From: Neoceratodus forsteri
Taxonomy: Eukaryota; Chordata; Ceratodontiformes; Ceratodontidae
Reading direction: 5' to 3'
DNA length: 64,000 bases
NCBI GenBank assembly: GCA_016271365.2
Contig: CM057450.1
Span: forward strand, 1,805,693,967-1,805,757,966
Position 1 is the first letter of the stretch. Every line of letters starts with the position of its first letter. The position numbers and the translations under genes are program-made. The notes under the pieces are model-generated. The model made no database searches, had not been told where the DNA came from, and worked only from the letters and a program-made list of their open reading frames with translations. Shown one piece after another: positions 22,700-32,377 of this stretch.

Positions 22700-22904
22700 A
22701 TAAAGCCGCTCAGCTGCTTGCTGGCATTAAGTAAATGAAAGGACTGAAGCGCTCTCATTGGAGCGCTTTATTTCTGTCAAGTACCCAAAGTTTACACCCA
22801 TATGCAGCTCTGACCGCTGTCATACTCTGCTTGTGTGGTCACTGGTCTGTCAGGGATGAGCCCAATGTAGATTGCCCTGCATTGGGCTAGTCCGTGACAT
22901 ACCT
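22700..22904 (+). repeat. Structured dispersed repeat, copy 2
   Basis: This 205-bp copy matches 18994-19201. Hairpin 1: AAGCGCTC (22747-22754) with GAGCGCTT (22761-22768). Hairpin 2: AGCCCAATG (22859-22867) with CATTGGGCT (22880-22888), a perfect 9-bp stem. The CR1 at 22905 begins exactly where the repeat ends, at 'gacatacct'. Confidence 0.8.
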
Positions 22905-23360
22905 TTCAAATTCAAATGGGAGTTAAGGTGCCTGCCTGGCGCCATGGCTTGGAGGGACAGAGAGCGAATCCTCAGGATCGTGGGAGCAGCTGCACAGGGG
23001 ACGGAGCTGGATGTCATTGTCCACCTAGGGACAAATGACCTGGCTAAGAAAGGGATCAGAGCACTGCAAGAAGCGTTTGTGGAGATGGGGAGGGGCCTTA
23101 GACAAATAGCACACACAGTAGCCTTCTTGGAAGTGCTGCCTGTCTATGGCATGGGTGAGGCTAGGGTGCTCCACACCATAGGATTCAATCAATGGTTGAA
23201 AACCTGGTGCAGAGCTCAGGGATTGGGCTTCACTGGGAACTGGGGGTCCACCTGGAGGGATGCAAGCCTATACTGGCATGATGGTCTGCATCTGTCCAGA
23301 AGGGGAACCAGGATCCTAGGTGATAGGTTTAAATACTTCATTGACAAGCATTTAAACTAG
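22905..23360 (+). pseudogene. CR1-B ORF1 SGNH esterase
   Basis: The open frame from the element start to a stop at 23360 carries GTELDVIVHLGTNDLAKKGI (block III, with an intact GTND), VLPVYGMGEARVLH, QWLKTWCRAQGLGF and YWHDGLHLSRRGTRILGDRF (D-x-x-H catalytic block). The N-terminal nucleophile Ser block (GDS) is not visible, so the domain is N-terminally truncated or its first block lies in the lost 5' region. SGNH esterases in CR1/L2 ORF1 proteins are an established oddity of these LINEs. The start codon upstream at 22872 lies in the neighbouring repeat and is not the true start. Confidence 0.85.
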
Positions 23361-23457
23361 CCAAGGGGAGAGGCACTGGAGAGGAGCAGGGAAATCCTAG
23401 CCTCCCCCCAAAAAAACATCAGGGTACTAACTGAGTGAGGTAGACACCAACATAGAG

Positions 23458-24393
23458 ATGTTGATAGGGAGAAGTGCAGGGGTAAATGGAGAAAGTGACA
23501 AATGCAGTAAGGGTAGGGATGGGGCAAAAAGGGGTAAGGCCATCAAGAAATGGATGGTAATGAGTACCAACGTCCATAGATTGGGCAACAAGCTCCCTGA
23601 ACTGGTGGCCTTGATGGAAGAGGGATGCCTAGATATTGTAGCAGTTACAGAAACATGGTACACAGAGAACCATGACTGGGATGTTAACATACCAGGGTAC
23701 ACAACCTACAGGAGAGACAGGGAGGGCAGAAGGGGGGGGGGAGTAGCTCACTATGTAAGGGAAGGGATAAAAGCAACTTAACAAAAGAGTAAACAGGGAG
23801 GAGAGCAGGCACTGTGGGTCACCTTAGAGACTGGAAGTGGCACCACAATCCGCACAGGGGTTGTATGTAGACCCCCATGTCATGGGGTGGGAATGGACAA
23901 GGGTATGATAGAAGACATACTTAGGATGGCAGAGAAAGGGGAGATACTGTTGATGGAGGACCTTAACATGCCAGATGTTAACTGGAGCACCTTTGCGGCA
24001 GCCACATCCAAAAGCAGGGCCATTCTTGATGCCCTTCAGGTGGCATGCCTCAAACAGCTAGTTTTGGAACCTACTCATGAGGGAGCAATCTTAGACCTTG
24101 TACTCTCAAATGGGGACAGTGAGAGGATCTCAGATCTAGAAGTGGGTAGCCATTTGGGAACAAGTGACCACCAAACAGTGTGGTTCACGATAAACTCAGC
24201 TACAAAGTCAAGCCATACAAAAGTGAGGGTTCTGGACTTCAGGAGGGCTGACTTTGGCAAGATGGGAGAGTGCCTTAGAAAAGCACTAGCAAACAGGCTA
24301 GAAGGAGGGGTGGAGCAACAATGGGGAAATATCAAAACTGCCATCACAGAGGCAACAAGCCTTTGTGTGAAGCAAATAAACAAATCAAAATGA
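23458..24393 (+). pseudogene. CR1-B endonuclease domain
   Basis: The frame begins at 23458 with a short basic leader and then RLGNKLPELVALMEEGCLDI, VTETWYTENHDWDV and REGRRGGGVAHYV. A TAA at about 23779-23781 and a frame change interrupt it. The frame 23887-24393 then carries ILLMEDLNMPDVNW, ILDLVLSNGDSERI and LGTSDHQTVWFTI. The D-x-N block reads EDLN where the minus-strand sister has GDLN. The C-terminal linker (LDFRRADFGKMGECL) leads to a TGA at 24391. The domain would nick target DNA in an active element. Confidence 0.9.
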
Positions 24394-24423
24394 ACGAAAA
24401 AGCCTCTATGGTTCTAAAAAGAG

Positions 24424-24850
24424 GTGGCGGTGAAGGTTAGGGAGAAAAAGATAGCATGTAGGAAGTATAAGGAAACACAGAAGGAGCAGGACAGAGAACT
24501 GTACCAGTTAAGGCTGAAGGAAGTTGGGAGGGTAGTCAGAATAGCAAAGGCACAAACTGAGGAAAATATAGCTAACTTGTTTAAGAAGGGGGATAAAACT
24601 TTTTATAGGTATATCAGGGAGCGTAGAAAAACAAAGGGAGGGATAGTGAGGCTGAATAGAATGGATGGTGGTTGGGCAGAGAGTGACAGTGAAAAAGTAG
24701 GGATACTGAATGAATACTTCTGTTTAGTATTCACAAAAGAGGAAGTGGGGGAGATGCCTAATCCAATTAACAGAAGCACTCTGGAGAGGGGGGTCGATCC
24801 CAGTCCTTTCAAGAGAAGAAAGAGTTCTGAAAGAACTCCTAAAACTGAAG
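24424..24850 (+). pseudogene. CR1-B endonuclease-RT linker
   Basis: A basic, helical-looking region (REKKIACRKYKETQKEQDRE, FKKGDKTFYRYIRERRKTKG, ILNEYFCLVFTKEE) joins the endonuclease to RT. It stays open to 24942, but the RT frame takes over from about 24845, implying a frameshift. The region matches the complement at 13075-13380 in the sister copy. Confidence 0.8.
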
Positions 24851-25699
24851 GTGGACAAAGCAATGGGGCCAGATGGAATTCACCCCAGAATTCTAAAAGA
24901 ATTAAGCAGAGAACTAGTGACACCACTGACTACCCTTTTTAACAAATCATGGGAGGATGGTGTGGTACCTGAGGACTGGAAGAAGGCAGATGTGATTCCC
25001 CTTAACAAAAGTGGGACCAAGACAGAGGCAGGAAACTACAGACCTGTCAGTTTGACCTCTGTGGTAGGGAAAGTGATGGAATCACTTCTGAAGGAAAGAA
25101 TTGTTGCGTACCTAGAGGCCAGTGGGGCAGAGGACCCAAGGCAGCATAGGTTCACAGCGGGAAGGTCATGTCAGATGAATCTAATTTATTTCTTTGACTG
25201 GGTGACCAAAGTAGTAAACCAGGAAGGTGCTGTGGACATGGCCTACCTAGACTTTAGCAAGGCATTTGACACAGTCCCACACAAAAGATTAGTAGTCAAA
25301 TTAACCAGCCTGGGAGTGGGTCCCAGGGTGGTAGCCTGGGTAAAACATTGGCTGAACAACAGAACACAGAAAGTAATTGTAATTGGAGTCCACTCTGAAG
25401 AAAGAGGGGTTACTAGCAGGGTACCGCAGGGTTCAGTACTGGGCCCAGTCCTTTTTAATGTCTTCATAAGTGACATTGCAGAGGGACTGGAAGGAAAAGC
25501 ATGCCTCTTTGCAGATGACACAAAGATCTGCAACAGGGTTGATACACAAGGAGGCATGGAAAGGACGAGAAGGGACTTGGGAATGTTGGAGGAATGGTCA
25601 GAAATATGGCAGCTTGGATTCAATGCAAAGAAGTGCAAAGTAATGCTCCTGGGAAACAAAAACCCAGGGGAAGTTACACAATGGGAGGGGGGGAGGTAG
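24851..25699 (+). pseudogene. CR1-B reverse transcriptase, well preserved
   Basis: The 282-codon open frame covers RT fingers and palm: DKAMGPDGIHPRILKELSRE, GNYRPVSLTSVVGKVMESLL, LDFSKAFDTVPHKRLVVKL (motif A), SRVPQGSVLGPVLFNVFISD (motif B, SG changed to SR), CLFADDTKICNRVD (motif C, catalytic FADD intact) and LGFNAKKCKVMLLG. A frameshift near 25690 separates the thumb and tail (25594-26007 frame and onward). This is the longest intact RT block among the CR1 copies in the window. Confidence 0.93.
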
Positions 25700-26290
25700 T
25701 AACAACAACAAAAATGGAAAGGGACCTGGGGGTAATCATATCAGATGATCTTAAGGTTGGCAAGCAGTGTGAGAAGGCAGTAAGTAGGGCTGGGGGGAAT
25801 ACTGGGATGTATAGGGAGAGGTTTCACCAGCAGAAAACAGGAAGTTGTCATCCCCCTGTACAGACAGTTGGTGAGACTCCATCTGAGTACTGCGTCCAGT
25901 TCTGGAGACCCCATCTCCGCAAGGACATAGACAGGATGGAGGCAGTTCAGAGGAGGGCAACTAAAATGGTGCAGGATCTGCAAAGAAGCTCATACGGGAG
26001 AGACTAAAGGAGCTTAATATGTATACCCTTGAGGAAAGAAGGGAGAGGGGACATGATAGAAACTTTCAAGTACCTCCAGTGGAATCAACAAAGTCCAGGA
26101 GGGTAGCATCTTTCAGAAAAAGAGATGTGAAGAACAAGGGGACACAATTTGAAGATAGAGGGGATGGCTGAGGGGCAATGTGAGGAAGTATTTTTTCACA
26201 GAGAGGGTGGTGGATGCATGGAACAGCCTTCCTAAGGTGGTTGTGGGGTCTAAAACTGTGGGAGAATTCAAGAGTGCATGGGACAGACAT
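25700..26290 (+). pseudogene. CR1-B RT thumb and C-terminal tail (broken)
   Basis: Blocks ERDLGVIISDDLKVGKQC, an [20 protein letters not shown] block, [11 protein letters not shown] and, in a third frame, RLKELNMYTLEERREG appear in order. At least two frameshifts occur, near 25790-25880 and 25985. The 3' UTR follows. Confidence 0.85.
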
Positions 26291-26432
26291 AAGGCAATTT
26301 TTGTGGGGGGTAGGAAGAAATAGGCTATTGGTTAAATAGGATCTGCAGCTTATCCTCTACGTAGGGAAATGGGCAGACTAGGTGGGCCAAGCGGTCCTTA
26401 TCTGCTGTCAAAGTCTATGTTTCTGTTTCTAT

Positions 26433-26919
26433 GTTATGTCGTTCTGTGAAGCAAAGCAAAATGTTTCTTTGGTCATTGGAGGGCTGCCCGGGGGAGGATG
26501 GAGGAGTATCCCTGGGGATACTTACCTCTCCAGAGATGAGAGGGCTCTCGTTCTCAGCTGCTTTACCAACATCTGGTTGTGGAGTGCTTGGGAGGCAGAG
26601 CTGCTCAACTAGGAGGTTAGGGAGACTCTTTTCCTTGCTTTTTTGTGGCTTAGTGTTTTAACAGCACCAAACAAACTAAAACAAGGTTCTTGGCTTTCTT
26701 TGTTTCTTGGGGAAGTGAGGGTTGGTGACTTATTGGAGGGCAGGGAAGGGCCAAACAAGCAGCTTTGTTGTATCTCGACAGGAGGATCTGATTTCACTAG
26801 AAGTTTGTGGAGTGTTGGGTAGGCAGGGCTGCTCAGCTAGGAGGCTATAGTGGCTGCCTGAACATGAATCAGTGGCCCTGCAGCTTGGTGTGAAGTATTA
26901 CCTGGGGGAGCTCCTACTG
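26433..26919. other. No gene; a ~40-bp direct repeat
   Basis: A phrase 'gtggagtgcttgggaggcag...ctaggaggtta' at 26579-26619 recurs at 26807-26847 with few changes, a spacing of 228 bases. Nothing coding is recognised. Confidence 0.45.
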
Positions 26920-27111
26920 CAGGGTTTAAATTTAACTCTAAAAATTGATTAGCGTTATGCTCATAAAAGTTCTAAAACATTGTGAAAATGCATAGCACTT
27001 GCCTCACTGTGTTTGACAAACATAACACTTCCAGAAAACCTATATAAATGCTTTCTGTACAGTTAGTATTGCCCCAAGAAAAAAAATGCTAATCAATTAT
27101 TTAAAACCCTG
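26920..27111 (+). mobile_element. 192-bp MITE, copy A
   Basis: The element starts with CAGGGTTT and ends with AACCCTG, with imperfect terminal inverted repeats (CAGGGTTTWAAAT... and TTGATTAGC). It is the reverse complement of 40097-40288, which is also exactly 192 bp. The flanking TACTG occurs on both sides (26915-26919 and 27112-27116), a likely target-site duplication. No coding capacity. CAGGG termini suggest hAT, but the short duplication leaves the superfamily open. Confidence 0.85.
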
Positions 27112-27477
27112 TACTGGGAGGATAAAGGGTTCCACTCCTACTGTGTCCTCATACACGTTCATGTCCCAGCACATGAGTGGAAGAATTCTGTGAGGCATTG
27201 ATGGGAGACTGCAGCAGGAAGCAGGGAGGCAGGGAACTCTGCTGGTTGACTAAGGTAGGATACTTGTTCGCTCCTGTTGAGACATTCACTGCTGGGACAA
27301 GGGAGGTCCAAAGGGCAGAGTATAACTGGGACTAGTTACAATAGCCTATTGGGGGTCACACAGGGATTAAGTGGTAATAGGGAAAAACTAAAAACACCTC
27401 ATCTAGGGTAAGTGTACAGAGGGGGAATATCTGAAAAGTCCAAATAAAAACTTAAAGGGAAAGCAAATTAATGGGGC
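27112..27477. other. No recognisable gene
   Basis: No coding similarity or repeat recognised. Confidence 0.4.
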
Positions 27478-27545
27478 CCCCTGATGAAGACCCATGAGGA
27501 TGGGTCGCTACGAAGGGGTGTTAGCACTCGTGTTAGACATACTGT
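27478..27545 (+). ncRNA. Hammerhead-like motif (degenerate)
   Basis: Within 'cccctgatgaa' there is CTGATGA. A perfect 7-bp hairpin follows (GACCCAT, loop gagg, ATGGGTC), then 'gctacgaagggg'. The outer CCCC/GGGG can pair. This resembles the hammerhead layout CUGAUGA - stem II - GAAA, but the GAAA core is not exact (CGAAG) and stem III is not clear. Such motifs occur in Penelope-like and other non-autonomous elements. Cleavage activity is unlikely. Confidence 0.35.
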
Positions 27546-27654
27546 GCTTCAAATAAAAATAACAGAGCATCTTGATTTAACTTCTGCCTTTGTGAGTGCC
27601 CAGTTTTTTTCAATTTCATTAATTGGGGCATCCCAGTGGCCTAGAGTGCCATAA

Positions 27655-29315
27655 GTCAGGCGCTGCTTACCATCTTGCAGGACTTCATGTTGGTGCAGCA
27701 GGTCAGGGATCCCACTAGACAGTTAACCATTCTAGATGTAGTACTTACTAACTCGAAAAGAGTAGGTGGAATATGGGTTGGGGAACCACTGGGGTCCAGT
27801 GACCACAATACTATATAGTTAGAGGTGGCCCTGGGCACCTGTATGTTCTTGTCTAAGGCTGTCATCTGAGACTTCAGGAAGACAAATCTCAACAATATGA
27901 TGAAAATTGTGCTCGACAGATTAACTGGGGCAGACAGCATCAGAAAGTGGAGGAAAGATGGGGTTATAAAAAGGGGCTGCTCTTGAGGCAACAAAAACAT
28001 GCACAAGAAGAGTTGTGAAGAGAAACAAGTATAAGAGACCCATTTGGTTCTCTGAAAGCATCAGGGAGCCAGTGAAGGCTAAAAAGAGGACATTTTTGAG
28101 GTACAAAGAAAAGCAGGGAGGTGAAGAATGGGACAAGTACCAAAAAAAAACTAGAGAGGCCGAAAGATCAGTCAAGATCCAAAGGCAGTAACAGAGCTGC
28201 ATATTGCCAAGGGGGTCAAGGCAGGGGGAAGAACAGTGCTTTTGCTGTATAAGAGAAAAAAGAAAGACCGGAGGGGGAGTTGTCAGGCTAATGGAGGGTA
28301 CAGGATAGAGGAGGATGGGCAAAAAGCAACTGTGCTAAACAGCTACTTCTGCTTAGTATTTACAGGGGAGACTAGTGAGTCTTTGCTGGAAAGCAACGTA
28401 AAGGCAGCAGATAATGGGGTCTTGAAAGTGAAGCTACAGAAATTTACTGGCAAGTTGATGAAAAGGGGCTTTCATCTCCGTAGATAAACAAGGCCCTGGG
28501 GCCAGATGGGATGCATCCCAGGGTGCTAAATTAACTAGCATTGGTGTCAGCTGAACACCTAGTGGGGCTATTCAGTAGCTCTGTGCAGCACAGGGGTGGT
28601 TCCCAGGGACTGCAGAATGGTGGATATTGTTCCACTGCAGAAGGGAGGGGCCAAAGAGTAGACAGGAAACTGTAGATCCATCAGCCTTGCCTTTGGCAAG
28701 GAAAGAGATCGGACATGCAGTCAAGTGGACCTAGTGGAATACTTGGAGAAAAATGGATGTCAGGATAGTTCGCAGCACAGATTCGTGACAGGGAGGACTT
28801 GTCAGATGAACCTGATAGCATTCTTTGGGTAACCAAGGTAGTTGATGCTGTAGATCAACTCTACTTTGACTTCAGCAAGGTATTTGACTTGGTGCCACCT
28901 CAAAGGCTGTTGAAGACGGGGAATCTGGGAACAGCTAAAGAAATAGTAAGATGGTAGGGAGATGGTTGGAGGGAAGGCAGCAGAGAGTTGTCATGAATGG
29001 GGTTGGACTAAAGGAAAGAGAGATCGCTAATGGAGCACCACAGGGATCTGTTCTGGGCCTAGTCCTTTTCTGTATGTTCATCAGCTGCATGGAGAGGTAA
29101 TCCAGGGCAGACTGTGTCTGTTCACAGATGACACTAAACTCTGGTGGGGTTGACAATGTGGAGGGGACAAGCAAGTTGCAGAGAGACCTGCAAAGGCTGT
29201 TTTTTTTTTGGGGGGGGGATGTCAGCTAGACACAACATCAGAGGTAAAGGACCCAGGAGTCGTCATTATTGACTTCCCTTAAACAAACTAGCCCGTGTAA
29301 CAAGACCATCAGTTA
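27655..29315 (+). mobile_element. Old CR1 LINE fragment, heavily decayed
   Basis: Translations in shifting frames give the endonuclease end (VRDPTRQLTILDVVLTNSKR, GSSDHNT), a linker (LLLYKRKKKDRRGSCQANGG, then VLNSYFCLVFTGE), motif A remnants (FDFSKVFDLVP), motif B (GAPQGSVLGLVLF) and motif C (FTDDTKLWWG; Ala changed to Thr). Stops occur every few dozen codons. It is clearly older than families A-C. A short G/T-rich run at 29200-29218 interrupts it. Confidence 0.8.
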
Positions 29316-29657
29316 TTCTAGCAAGATGTAGTGTGCATTGGGGGAGTATTCAGCAGTACCTGTTACTGATTTAATAGCAGTACAGCTATGAAATACCAAA
29401 CCTATAAGCCTGTCAACCCATCTAGCATTCCAAACAATATTGGCTGTAAGTTGTTTTTTTTCACACTCTGGTGTCAGTGAGCAAATATAGCAAGAATTAA
29501 TTTACTTCAGACATGTCCCATTTTGCAGTGCAGGATGAAAAGAAGGGTAGAAGAATGCACCTCTGTCTGGTCTCTTTATTTAAAGTCAGTTGTTGTAGAA
29601 CCCCTATATGTGGTGTAATAAACATCTTTGGTGCCTGGGATAATGCTTCAGTATCTT
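29316..29657. other. No recognisable gene
   Basis: AT-rich sequence, no coding or repeat signal recognised. Confidence 0.4.
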
Positions 29658-29919
29658 TGCATGGTTTTAAATAAGCTGAAAAAACTGATCAGCAGTTTGA
29701 CGCGTGAAAGTGGTAATCAGTTGTGAAAATTCATAGCACTTGGCACAGATCGATTAGCAAAATAAAAAAAAAAAGGATATCCTTTTATTACTGTGTCATG
29801 GACTCATTCAAAAAATAGTTAGCAGTCTAGTGCTAAGTATTTCGGAAAATGGTTATCATTACCCCCTGTTTTGCCTAGCATTTTGCTGTGCTGTACCAGC
29901 TACTTAAAACCCTGCTTTG
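29658..29919. mobile_element. Decayed MITE related to the 192-bp family
   Basis: The left end 'ggttttaaataagctg' and the right end 'cagctacttaaaaccctg' are inverted-repeat related, and 'tgtgaaaattcatagcacttg' matches the interior of copy A ('tgtgaaaatgcatagcacttg'). It is longer (about 260 bp) and diverged, so either an older copy with insertions or a sister family. Confidence 0.5.
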
Positions 29920-29929
29920 ATAACATTTT

Positions 29930-30320
29930 CATGGAATTCAGATGTGGCAAGGACCTTGTACAAACAATTTCACATCACCTTATTGGAGGCCTTTTCAGCA
30001 TCTAAACTGCTCAAGAAGACCCCGTTTCGTATTTCTGTATGTGGTCTATTATGTGTTGTTGTTCTAATGTTGTCTCGAGCTTCTTTACTGGATTTGTAGC
30101 CTGTCTGGTTTAAATTTATAATATACGGAAGGATGGAGCCCAAGCTAGTTGCAATAATTGCTGTAAGTAATTTATAGACCATATTTAAAATGGAAATTGA
30201 CCTATATGTTATACATTGTAAAGGGTTTTTGCCCTCCTTTTGTATAACAGATATGGCTGTTAAATTGCAGGGCAGGACTAGTTTGTCTCCAATAATCAGT
30301 ATTTCATTAACAGCTTTTCA
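29930..30320 (-). pseudogene. L1/Tx1-like LINE reverse transcriptase fragment
   Basis: On the minus strand the frame 30182-29970 gives MVYKLLTAIIATSLGSILPY, INLNQTGYKSSKEARDNIRT and LSSLDAEKASNKV. These match the L1/Tx1 RT region with '..DQTGF...DNIR...' and motif A 'SLDAEKAFDRV'. F to S in motif A and early stops show decay. Only this part of RT is present. It is the only L1-type RT in the window. Confidence 0.75.
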
Positions 30321-30879
30321 TTTTTTTTTACTTTCTCTTTGATCTTCATTTATTTCAGTACAAACAAAACTGAATATGCACAGCTATGCATTACAAATAA
30401 AACTGCCACCCAGCTCAGAGTGCAGAAAGACAAATACCCAGTGAGATGGCTACCCTATATGGAGTTTCTTAGTGAAAAAGAAGGGAGAATCATAGCAGAG
30501 GAAGTGGCTGCAGGTGCCTGAAAAATGAAAATCGGAATCTTATGCATCATTAAATTAGTTATAGTGCCAGGATGACATTATTCTCTTTCCCACTTGAAGC
30601 TGTAGGGGGACTCACCATCAACATAGGAAGGGCACTCGGGTCTCTCAAAACCCTTTTGGGCTTGTAGTGATATTGCGTAAGTCTGCTGTTAATGAAATAA
30701 GGCATATGGTACTTTAATTGTTTTAGAGTTAATATTGTATTTACTTATTGTTGTATTCAGTTTATTTTCTTGTTTTTCATTCAGTTGTTTGTGTGACAAT
30801 TGTTGATGAAATTTGTTGTGTGTGTTGTGTTATAAATTTTATTCATGTATTTAAAAAGTAAAACATGAAATGTATTAAT
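30321..30879. other. No recognisable gene
   Basis: The plus frame 30339-30521 encodes a 60-residue peptide that I cannot assign. The rest is AT-rich. Confidence 0.35.
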
Positions 30880-32377
30880 TTATTTTTATTTATTTATTTC
30901 AATCTCGGATTTACACCACTTAAGCTCAGAGCTTTTTTCATAGGTTTCACGTGAGGGTTACAATACAATCAGAGGAGTACAATATTACAGAGGAATTATA
31001 ACGGGTGTTATTTAATGGAACAACAGACTAGACAAGGATTTGGGGAGGGAGGCTAACAACATACTTACAGGTTAAGATGCCTGATGGGGAATACCAATCA
31101 GTTGTCGGCAGCAACAAGGCTTGGTAGAGAGTTGCATAAGTACAAAGGCTGAGAGAGGAGGAGCCCCAAGTGCCAAGTGAACAAGCGAATACTGTGAGTA
31201 ATCAAACTGGCAGAGGGGGAAGGGGGAGGTGTGAGGGCAAAAGGTAAGGGTTAGAGGATAGGGGGTAGGAAGGGAGAAGCAGGCCCAAGAAAAGAGTAGA
31301 GGGTAGGGGTGAGAGGTGAGAAGGTAGGAAGGGGGGAGGCTAAAGAAGGAGTAGGGGTTAGGGCAAGAGGTGAGGGAGTGGGAAGGGAGGACAAGGCTCG
31401 AGAGGCATGGGGGAAGCCAAGGGAGTAACGGTGTTGGAGGTGGGGTGGCGTAGTTAATGGTGACAGTCACAATGGGCTACATTTAACAAATGTTGCTTAA
31501 GGTGGACTTTGAAAGCACCCACCATAGTCAGCCGCACAAGATCTTCCTGTAGAGAGTTGAACCAAAGTGGGGCATGGTGAGTAAATGACCTTTGACCTTG
31601 GCAAGTGTGGCATTTCGGAGTAATGAAGGACTGATGCTCTGAGTTGCGTGTGTGCCGAGGATTAATGCAAGGCACCAGACGTTGACTAACCCCAGGCAGG
31701 AGGGTACCCAGGCTGATCTTTTTTGCCAGAAGGCAGGTTTGGAATTTTAGCTGGACATTGAGAGGGAGCCAGTGTGCATTGGTATACAGACTGCAAGCAT
31801 GAGTCAGCCTGGGTGCCCCAACGGTGAGCCAGCAGGCTTTGTTTAAGGCAGTTTTTAAGCACAGGAGGGCAGCATCAGTGGCGGAGCTGTATATAGGTAG
31901 GCCATAGTCAATGAGGGACCCCACAGAGCTGTGAACTGCAATTTTAAGGGCTTCAGGGGTCAGGCTGTGCCTGTGACGATAAAGCAGCCCTATGCGTTTG
32001 TTGATTGCTTTGGCCGTATTGTCAATGTAGAGAGTGTAGGACAACAGGTTGTCAATAGTGATCCCAAGGTATTTAAAATGTTGGACAAGTTCCAGGGAGG
32101 CCCCAGCAACATTACATATTGATAATAGGTAGTTACGATGCTTGTTATAGTGGATAGAGAACAGTATGGTTTTAGTTTTTTTTGTAGTTCATAATTAACT
32201 TATGATCCATGAACCACTTCTCAAGACAGGTGAATCACTTTGAAGTTGCTGCTCCAGTTCATCAGGATTTGAGCCATGTGTGAAGACGACCGCATCATCA
32301 GCATATAGTAGGATGCGGCACTGGCTGGCTTGAGGGAGACTATTTAGGAATAAGCTGAATAGGAGGGGACCCAGTAT
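30880..32377 (-). mobile_element. L2-like LINE 'host' copy, 3' part (outer layer of nest)
   Basis: The minus-strand copy runs from an A/T-rich tail at about 30880 up through its 3' UTR and the RT C-terminal frame 32044-31454 (RIGLLYRHRHSLTPEALKI, NKACWLTVGAPRLTHACSLY, FQTCLLAKK). It reaches RT motif C (CRILLYADDAVVFTHG near 32310-32270) and GPLLFSLFLNSLPQ up to 32377. It is then interrupted by a plus-strand LINE and resumes at 38528. The duplicated AGTAT (32373-32377 and 38528-38532) marks the insertion point inside the codons for Ser-Ile-Leu of motif B. Confidence 0.9.

Larger units (their letters stand above)
22905..26432 (+). mobile_element. CR1 LINE (family B), near full length
   Basis: All domains are in order: ORF1 esterase (22905-23360), endonuclease (23458-24393), linker, RT (24851-25699), RT tail, and a 3' UTR ending 'ccaagcggtccttatctgctg' and 'tctatgtttctgtttctatgtt'. 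At 3.5 kb it is one of the best-preserved elements here, but stops at about 23781 and 24393 and frameshifts near 24840 and 25690 break it. The terminal 'tctatgtt'-type repeats are the usual CR1 end. Confidence 0.95.

Noticed and set aside
30339..30521. Short plus-strand peptide ending in RIIAEEVAAGA
   Set aside because: No recognisable family; only 60 residues between repeats.
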